Source: Chitinophagaceae bacterium | GTDB lineage: Bacteria; Bacteroidota; Bacteroidia; Chitinophagales; Chitinophagaceae | Reading direction: 5' to 3' | DNA length: 18,701 nucleotides | NCBI GenBank assembly: GCA_025351145.1 | Contig: JANXWM010000529.1 | Coordinates: 1 to 18,701 of the forward strand | In this document: positions 13,390 to 18,701 of the stretch, piece by piece | How positions within the stretch are numbered: position 1 is the stretch's first letter | Layout: the number at the start of each line of letters is the position of its first letter | Notes under the pieces: generated by a model | Database searches by the model: none | The model's input: only the letters and a program-made list of their open reading frames with translations | Told to the model about the DNA's origin: nothing | Position numbers and translations under genes: made by a program

Positions 13390-15873
13390 ATGAAAAAGAT
13401 AACTCTCCTAATGGCAACACTCCTAACATCTGCATATGCCTTTGCGCAACCTACCATTAGCTCACTTACGCCAGCATCAGGGCCGATTGGAACAACAGTT
13501 ATTATTACAGGTAACAACTTTAATACTACCCCTGCAAACAACATTGTTTTTTTTGGGGCTGTAAGTGCAACCGTTACGGCAGCAAGCGCCATTTCACTTA
13601 CAGTTACAGTGCCAGTTGGTGCAACTTATCAGCCAATTACAGTAACAACAAATGGGCTCACTGCATATTCAATTCAACCTTTCATTGTAACTTTCACAAA
13701 CGGGGGCTTCTTTGGTGCAAAAAAAGATTTTGTTACTAACACAGCCTTTCCTCAAACAATTTCACTCGGCGATCTTAATGGAGACGGTAAATCTGATCTT
13801 GTTATGGGTGGTGACTTTATTCCATACAATATTTCAGCATTTAAAAATACAAGTACTAATAGTAAGTTTTCATTTGCCGATAAAATAGACTACGAAATTG
13901 ATAATTACACTTACGGTAGTGCACTTGGTGATTTGGATGGGGATGGGAAACTCGATATTGCAGTTTCAAATTATTATGGTAGTAGCACTATTTCAGTATT
14001 TAGAAATCTCAGCTCAGGCGAAAATATTTCTTTTGCTTCAAAAATAGATTTTACAACAGGGTCTCATTCGCGTGGTTTATGTATAAGCGATTTTAATGGG
14101 GATGGGAAACCAGATATTGTAGTAGCCTGTCAGTTTGGTTATAATTCGATATTAAAAAATACAAGCACAATTGGAAATATTTCTTTTGCACCTAAAATTG
14201 ATTTGGAAGCAGGGAGCGAACCTCTTTACGTTGCCGCTGGTGATTTTGATGGAGACGGCAGGCCTGATCTCGCAGTAGCGAATGGTAGTGAATACACGGT
14301 ATCAATTTATAGAAATACGAGCACAGGGGGAAATATTTCATTCGCGGGTAAACAAGATTACCAATTTCAGAATTATCCTTTTGATGTTTCTATTGCCGAT
14401 TTAGATGGAGATGGTAAATCAGATATTGTAGTAACAGTCGCTGGGGCAATTGTTTCAGTCTTAAGAAACACGAGCACCACTGGAAATATTTCATTTGCTC
14501 AGAAGTCTGATTTTACAGGAGGCTCCTATGGCGAGGTTTCCATTAGTGATTTAGATGGGGATGGCAAACCAGATTTGGCCGTAGCTGGAGGACCGCTTTC
14601 AATTTTAAAAAACACAAGTATACCCGGAATGATTTCATTTGCCAAGGCGGAAAATTATCAATTAGGAACTGACGGGGTTTCAATTGGGGATTTAGATGCA
14701 GACGGCAAACCTGACCTTGCTGTAACAGGTAACTATGGATTCACAATATTAGGAAATACTAATACGTTCTCAGGCCCTACTATTTCGGAAGTAACAGATA
14801 TAAATTCTTCGCAAGCTCTTGTACATTGGCACCCTTTTGCCAATGCAATATCTTATTTGGTTCGTAAATATCCTTCATATACTACCGATTATACATACTA
14901 TTCACCAGTTGCGGATACTTTCAGACGGGTTAACAATATGCAGCCTTTTACTTCATATTCTGTGCAGGTAAAAGCAATATTGAATAATAATGACAGCAGC
15001 GATTGGTCTTTCCCGTATAGTTTTGAAACAGCTAATAATTGTCCGGCGCCGTGGAATTTAAGAGTTACAAAAATTACAGATACAAGTGCCAGAGTAAATT
15101 GGAAATTACCTGATGCGTCAGTTATACTTATTAATATCCGATACCGTGTATTGGGGACTTCCACATGGAAGGAGGAGGAAAAAAAATTTACTGAAAACAG
15201 TATTTTATTAGGCGGTTTATTACCAAATACTACTTACGAATGGAAAGTAAGGAACCTTTGCTCTGATGACAGAACTTACTGGGTTGATGGCCCCAATTTC
15301 ATTACTTCTGGTGTATTGCCTCTACAAGTTATCAGCTTCAATGCCGCATTACAAAAGAATAATGTAACCTTAAACTGGCAAACCACCAGTGAAATAAATA
15401 CGGCTTATTTCAATATACAACGCAGTAATAATGGTAACAATTTTACCACGATTGCAAAACAAAATGCAGCAGGCAGCGGCCTAACAAACAAATACTTTTT
15501 TTCAGATGCCGGTGTAAATGCACTGCAACATGCAACCATATTTTACCGCCTGCAAATGGTGGATAGAGATGCCAGTTCGGCTTATTCAAAAATCGTAGCG
15601 TTGAATGTAAATGACAGCAATGGCGTTTTCTTCAGCATCTTTCCCAACCCCGCCAGAGATAAGCTGCATTTCAGCATCGGCTGTACAGAAAACACAACGC
15701 TGTCAATTCTTATAGTGGATATATATGGCAGGCATGTGTACACAAATACATTAAGCACCGTTGCGGGAACCTTCCATCACGATATTGATATAAGCAAAAT
15801 GGCAACGGGCATTTACACCATTCAGCTCATCAGCGATAAGGGAATAACCATAAGCAAGTTTGTAAAAGAGTAA
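13390..15873 (+). CDS. Secreted FG-GAP/VCBS propeller protein with TIG, FN3 and T9SS domains
   Basis: 827 aa. A signal peptide (MKKITLLMATLLTSAYAFAQ) is followed by an IPT/TIG domain at about 21-101 (ISSLTPASGPIGTTVIITGN). Seven FG-GAP/VCBS repeats then carry Asp-rich, probably Ca2+-binding loops of the type DLDGDGKPD, starting at residues 128, 181, 234, 285, 337, 387 and 434. The last has Ala in place of the first Gly. Together they predict a seven-bladed propeller. Two FN3-like modules follow (about 460-555 and 553-640), then a β-sandwich beginning LPLQVISFNAALQKNNVTLNW, and a type A T9SS sorting domain (FFSIFPNPARDKLHFSI to the MATGIYTIQL motif). It is probably a surface or secreted binding protein or adhesin. 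It lies behind the Kelch-gene terminator, so it is likely transcribed from its own promoter. Confidence 0.92.
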   Translation: MKKITLLMATLLTSAYAFAQPTISSLTPASGPIGTTVIITGNNFNTTPANNIVFFGAVSATVTAASAISLTVTVPVGATYQPITVTTNGLTAYSIQPFIVTFTNGGFFGAKKDFVTNTAFPQTISLGDLNGDGKSDLVMGGDFIPYNISAFKNTSTNSKFSFADKIDYEIDNYTYGSALGDLDGDGKLDIAVSNYYGSSTISVFRNLSSGENISFASKIDFTTGSHSRGLCISDFNGDGKPDIVVACQFGYNSILKNTSTIGNISFAPKIDLEAGSEPLYVAAGDFDGDGRPDLAVANGSEYTVSIYRNTSTGGNISFAGKQDYQFQNYPFDVSIADLDGDGKSDIVVTVAGAIVSVLRNTSTTGNISFAQKSDFTGGSYGEVSISDLDGDGKPDLAVAGGPLSILKNTSIPGMISFAKAENYQLGTDGVSIGDLDADGKPDLAVTGNYGFTILGNTNTFSGPTISEVTDINSSQALVHWHPFANAISYLVRKYPSYTTDYTYYSPVADTFRRVNNMQPFTSYSVQVKAILNNNDSSDWSFPYSFETANNCPAPWNLRVTKITDTSARVNWKLPDASVILINIRYRVLGTSTWKEEEKKFTENSILLGGLLPNTTYEWKVRNLCSDDRTYWVDGPNFITSGVLPLQVISFNAALQKNNVTLNWQTTSEINTAYFNIQRSNNGNNFTTIAKQNAAGSGLTNKYFFSDAGVNALQHATIFYRLQMVDRDASSAYSKIVALNVNDSNGVFFSIFPNPARDKLHFSIGCTENTTLSILIVDIYGRHVYTNTLSTVAGTFHHDIDISKMATGIYTIQLISDKGITISKFVKE

Positions 15874-15883
15874 CAGGTATTTA

Positions 15884-15918
15884 TAAGCCCGGCAGCGTTA
15901 ATGTTGTTTGGGCTTTAC
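15884..15918 (+). terminator. Possible terminator of the FG-GAP gene
   Basis: AAGCCC (15885-15890) pairs with GGGCTT (15910-15915). The upper stem is made of G-T wobbles and a bulge, and the trailing sequence is only moderately T-rich. The position, 11 bp past the stop, is right for a terminator. Confidence 0.45.
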
Positions 15919-16036
15919 TTATTATTAGGCAGCAGTTGGCGTTAACACAAAAACTAATAAAAATAAATACCATTTGCTGATGATACCATTGTCGCCATCA
16001 CACCTTCGCTGCGGCAAAAGCTAAATATAATTCGAA

Positions 16037-16064
16037 CGTACAAGAGTGCGACGCAAGGAACGGT
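16037..16064 (+). repeat. REP-like dispersed repeat, full copy
   Basis: CGTACAAGAGTGCGACGCAA followed by GGAACGGT. It is identical over all 28 bp to the inverted copy at 10954-10981. Confidence 0.88.
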
Positions 16065-16176
16065 CCACAAAGATTTATGGCCCGGTCAACAAATTAAGAT
16101 ACTCTTTAGGTTTTTAAAATCCATAATACTAACGCTTGTTGTTTATAAAGCAGCCTTTATCTTCGCCGTCCTTTAA

Positions 16177-16260
16177 ATGGAACTGCCATTCAACCATATT
16201 ACCGCCTCTTTTACTGCCGCAACATTTGCTGCAGCTACAACTATTATTACGACCCGCTAA
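16177..16260 (+). CDS. Threonine/isoleucine-rich leader peptide of thrA (ThrL-like)
   Basis: 27 codons from ATG 16177 to TAA 16258-16260, with an in-frame TAA directly before the ATG, so no longer form exists. The peptide has seven Thr (9, 13, 16, 21, 22, 25, 26) and three Ile (8, 23, 24) and ends in TTIITTR. Such clustering just before the stop, 99 bp upstream of aspartokinase/homoserine dehydrogenase, matches the logic of the E. coli threonine leader: ribosomes stall at Thr/Ile codons when these amino acids are scarce. No Shine-Dalgarno motif is seen, which is normal in this phylum. The sequence resembles E. coli ThrL only in composition. Translation of this ORF is inferred. Confidence 0.75.
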   Translation: MELPFNHITASFTAATFAAATTIITTR

Positions 16261-16297
16261 GGGTTGTACTTTTCCATATCACCAACCGGGCTTTTTT
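16250..16297 (+). promoter_or_regulatory. Candidate transcription attenuator of thrA
   Basis: Three segments compete here. CGACCC (16250-16255, the last Thr codons) can pair with GGGTTG (16261-16266) around a 5-nt loop that contains most of the stop codon region. GGTTG (16262-16266) can instead pair with CAACC (16283-16287), followed by GGGC and T6 (16292-16297). Extension of the second stem needs either a GGG bulge (AAG with CTT) or a 6-nt bulge (CCC with GGG), so the terminator is weaker than the classical one. A ribosome stalled on the final Thr codons would cover 16250-16266 and block the terminator stem. The layout fits attenuation, but the folding was done by eye. Confidence 0.55.
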
Positions 16298-16359
16298 AGC
16301 TGATAACTTAAGAACAAATACTATTTTACACCCATCTTTCTTAACATCAAGGAATTAAT

Positions 16360-18701
16360 ATGAAGGTTTTAAAATTCGGTGGCTCATCTGTAGCGAACGC
16401 GGAGAATATACAAAAGACTGTTGCCATTATTCAAAGAAATACTGAGCCGCAAATCGTTGTGGTGTCTGCATTGGGCGGCGTAACAGACCTGCTGATAAAA
16501 GCAGGAACACTTGCAGAACAAAGCGATGAAACATATAAAGAAGTATTACTGCAGTTAGAAAATAAACACTTAGATACCGCAAGGACATTGCTGCCGGTAA
16601 CGCACCAAAGCAGTTGCTTAAGCATGGTAAAGCAACAGTTTAATGAACTGGACGAAATATGCAGCAGCGTTTTTTATTTAAAAGAATTATCGCTGCGTAC
16701 GAAAGACCGCATCATCAGTTTTGGTGAACTGCTTTCTTCAAAAATTATTTCGGCTTATTTATTATCGCTCAATATTCAGCACGACTGGATCGATTCAAGA
16801 AAAGTAATTAAGACGAACAGTAATCATGGTTTTGCTGCAGTGAACTTTAGTGTAACAAATGATATTATATCGTATACAATAAGCACAGCGCACAAACAAA
16901 TATTCTTAGCACCGGGTTTTATTTCCAGTGACGATCATGGCAATACAACAACGCTTGGCCGTGGTGGATCTGATTACACTGCAGCTATTTTTGCAGCAGC
17001 GGTTCATGCAGGTTCATTAGAAATATGGACCGATGTAACAGGCATGATGACCGCAGACCCACGCTGGGTAAGCAATGCAAGAACCATCCCGCAGATCTCT
17101 TACCAGGAAGCCATGGAACTCTCGCATTTCGGTGCAAAAGTTATTTATCCGCCAACCATACAACCCGTGCAGCAAAAGAATATTCCTACATGGGTTAAAA
17201 ACACGTTTGCACCTGATGAAGCGGGAACTGTAATTGAAGAAAAAGCAATTCATGATGGTGAAATGATTACCGGTATTTCCAGCATAAACGCCATCGCATT
17301 ACTAAGTCTTGAAGGTGGAGGCATGGTGGGTATTCCAGGTTTCTCTAAAAGATTATTCGAAGCGTTGGCAAGTGAGAAGATCAACGTAATTCTTATTACG
17401 CAAAGTTCATCAGAACATTCCATTTGTGTAGCAGTTAACACAACAGATGCAGATAAATCCAAACTTGCCGTGGATGCAGCTTTTGAAGTGGAAATAAACA
17501 ATGGAAGATTAGAACCGCTAAAAGTAGAACTTGATCTTTCCATCATTGCTTTGGTGGGCGATAAAATGAAAAGCCACCCCGGCATCAGCGGCAGAATGTT
17601 TGGTGCATTGGGTAGAAATGGAATTAATATCAGGGCTATTGCACAGGGCTCTTCTGAAAGAAATATATCCACGGTAATTTCTTCAGCGGATGTAAAGAAA
17701 GGCGTAAACGTTTTACATGAAGCATTCTTTGAGGAGACATATAAACAGGTAAACATATTCATCGTTGGCCTGGGTAATGTGGGCAGTAAATTAATGGATC
17801 AGTTAAAACAACAGCAACAGTTTTTATTAGAGCATTTGAATTTACAGGTTCGTGTTACAGGCATAGCCAACAGCAGGCAAATGTTGTTCGCAGATAATGG
17901 CAACGATATCAATCTCAACAACTGGAAAGAATTATTGCAACAGGGTCAACCAATGCAATTGGATGTGTTTACTGATACCATTATTGAAAAGAATTTACGA
18001 AACTCCGTGTTCGTTGATGTAACTGCTAATGATGCAGTTGCAAAAGTGTACAGCAAGTTATTAGAGAAAAGCATTTCTGTTGTTGCATGTAATAAAATTG
18101 CAGCTTCTTCCTCATACGAAAATTACAGTCGCTTAAAATCTTTAGCCAAAGAATTCAATGCACTCTATCTCTTTGAAACCAATGTGGGTGCTGGTTTGCC
18201 GGTTATCGGCACATTGAACGATCTTAGAAGAAGTGGGGACAAAGTGAATAAGATACAAGCCGTGTTATCCGGCACGCTCAATTTTGTTTTCAACAATTAC
18301 GATGGCACAAAACCATTTGCCGAAATTGTAAAACAGGCACAGGATGAAGGATACACAGAACCCGATCCACGCCTCGATCTCGGTGGCACTGATGTGATGC
18401 GCAAGATTATGATACTTGCCCGTGAAGCAGGCGAGCAAATTGAAATGGATGACATTACTAATAAATACTTTCTGCCACTCTCCTGCTTTGATGGAACTGT
18501 TGCCGATTTTTACAAAGAGATGGAAAAGCAGGAAGCAGATTTTAAAGCATTGTACGATGAAGCCGCAGCCAAAAACTGCAAGCTAAAGTTTGTTGCAAGC
18601 TTTGAAAACGGCAAAGCATCCGTGGGTTTACAGCACATCCCCGCAAACTCAGATTTTTATCATTTGTACGGAAAGGATAATATTGTACTATTCTACACAC
18701 A
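16360..18701 (+). CDS. thrA: Bifunctional aspartokinase/homoserine dehydrogenase, C-terminus outside window
   Basis: 780 codons are visible and the frame is open at the window edge; homologues are about 815-820 aa, so only the last 40 or so residues are missing. It catalyses the first and third steps from aspartate to homoserine. The aspartokinase domain begins MKVLKFGGSSVANAENIQ and carries SFGELLSS and GRGGSDYTAA (Asp205). A regulatory ACT region follows (about 300-460, GITGISSINAIALLSLEGGG-like). The dehydrogenase starts with the Rossmann motif IFIVGLGNVGSKL (GLGNVG at 470-475), followed by VVACNKIAAS, ETNVGAGLPVIGTL, LSGTLNFVF and EPDPRLDLGGTDVMRK. The visible part ends in GKDNIVLFYT. AAGGA (16349-16353) lies 6 nt before the ATG, a rare clear ribosome-binding site here. 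The leader and attenuator upstream suggest control by Thr/Ile supply, in addition to allosteric control through the ACT region. thrB and thrC may follow. Confidence 0.95.
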   Translation, partial: MKVLKFGGSSVANAENIQKTVAIIQRNTEPQIVVVSALGGVTDLLIKAGTLAEQSDETYKEVLLQLENKHLDTARTLLPVTHQSSCLSMVKQQFNELDEICSSVFYLKELSLRTKDRIISFGELLSSKIISAYLLSLNIQHDWIDSRKVIKTNSNHGFAAVNFSVTNDIISYTISTAHKQIFLAPGFISSDDHGNTTTLGRGGSDYTAAIFAAAVHAGSLEIWTDVTGMMTADPRWVSNARTIPQISYQEAMELSHFGAKVIYPPTIQPVQQKNIPTWVKNTFAPDEAGTVIEEKAIHDGEMITGISSINAIALLSLEGGGMVGIPGFSKRLFEALASEKINVILITQSSSEHSICVAVNTTDADKSKLAVDAAFEVEINNGRLEPLKVELDLSIIALVGDKMKSHPGISGRMFGALGRNGINIRAIAQGSSERNISTVISSADVKKGVNVLHEAFFEETYKQVNIFIVGLGNVGSKLMDQLKQQQQFLLEHLNLQVRVTGIANSRQMLFADNGNDINLNNWKELLQQGQPMQLDVFTDTIIEKNLRNSVFVDVTANDAVAKVYSKLLEKSISVVACNKIAASSSYENYSRLKSLAKEFNALYLFETNVGAGLPVIGTLNDLRRSGDKVNKIQAVLSGTLNFVFNNYDGTKPFAEIVKQAQDEGYTEPDPRLDLGGTDVMRKIMILAREAGEQIEMDDITNKYFLPLSCFDGTVADFYKEMEKQEADFKALYDEAAAKNCKLKFVASFENGKASVGLQHIPANSDFYHLYGKDNIVLFYT

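Larger units (their letters stand above)
15874..16176. other. Intergenic region upstream of the thrA leader
   Basis: It holds a weak hairpin terminator after the propeller gene, one full REP-like copy (16037-16064), and the likely promoter region of thrA. I could not identify a promoter that fits the Bacteroidota consensus. GCCCGGT at 16080-16086 is complementary to ACCGGGC at 16285-16291 in the attenuator. Confidence 0.55.

Noticed and set aside
17250..17762. Minus-strand open frame of 170 residues inside thrA
   Set aside because: The plus-strand thrA reading is unbroken with all family motifs; the antisense frame is a composition effect.

Overview
The window looks like a chromosomal segment of a Bacteroidota bacterium, most likely in or near the Chitinophagaceae (the family is an inference). 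The grounds are low-GC coding sequence, A/T-rich leaders mostly without Shine-Dalgarno motifs, a lipid-anchored TamA-like Omp85 protein (TamL type), an ExbB-ExbD-ExbD-TonB cluster, a DUF5117/DUF5118 zinc metalloprotease, and two large secreted proteins with type IX secretion (T9SS) C-terminal sorting domains. No phage, plasmid, transposase or CRISPR genes are visible.

Layout. 1-379 is non-coding and opens with six copies of a 22-bp unit built on a palindrome (58-181). A SpoU/TrmH RNA methyltransferase (380-1102, minus) and a TamL-like outer-membrane assembly protein (1107-3527, plus) are divergent, with start codons only 4 bp apart. truB (3504-4229, minus) converges on tamL and overlaps its 3' end by 24 bp. 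After a spacer and a strong hairpin terminator comes the energy-transduction operon on the minus strand, transcribed exbB (7703-6840), exbD (6772-6113), exbD (6058-5513), tonB (5457-4627). A 614-bp divergent spacer leads to a secreted metzincin-like protease (8318-10846, plus) with its own terminator. Next, a DUF4907 protein and a six-bladed Kelch protein (11410-13302) form a two-gene unit ending in a strong hairpin, followed by an FG-GAP/VCBS propeller protein (13390-15873). The window ends inside thrA, a bifunctional aspartokinase/homoserine dehydrogenase that starts at 16360 and runs off the edge.

Regulation and structure. The most interesting signal is upstream of thrA: a 27-codon ORF (16177-16260) with seven Thr and three Ile codons, ending in TTIITTR, followed by mutually exclusive pairings and a T6 tract. 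This has the form of a threonine/isoleucine attenuator like E. coli thrL, although the terminator stem is imperfect. A dispersed REP-like repeat (core CGTACAAGAGTGCGACGCAA and a diverged variant) occurs in each of the five long intergenic gaps; two copies are identical over 28 bp and two form a hairpin. A separate perfect inverted repeat with 18-bp arms lies at 11132-11181.

How the genes work together: the methyltransferase and TruB modify RNA; the TamL-like protein assembles outer-membrane components; the ExbB/ExbD/TonB complex powers TonB-dependent receptors; the secreted proteins are exported to the periplasm, surface or medium; ThrA begins threonine/methionine synthesis from aspartate. 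Functional calls rest on motifs read by eye and no database search was run.
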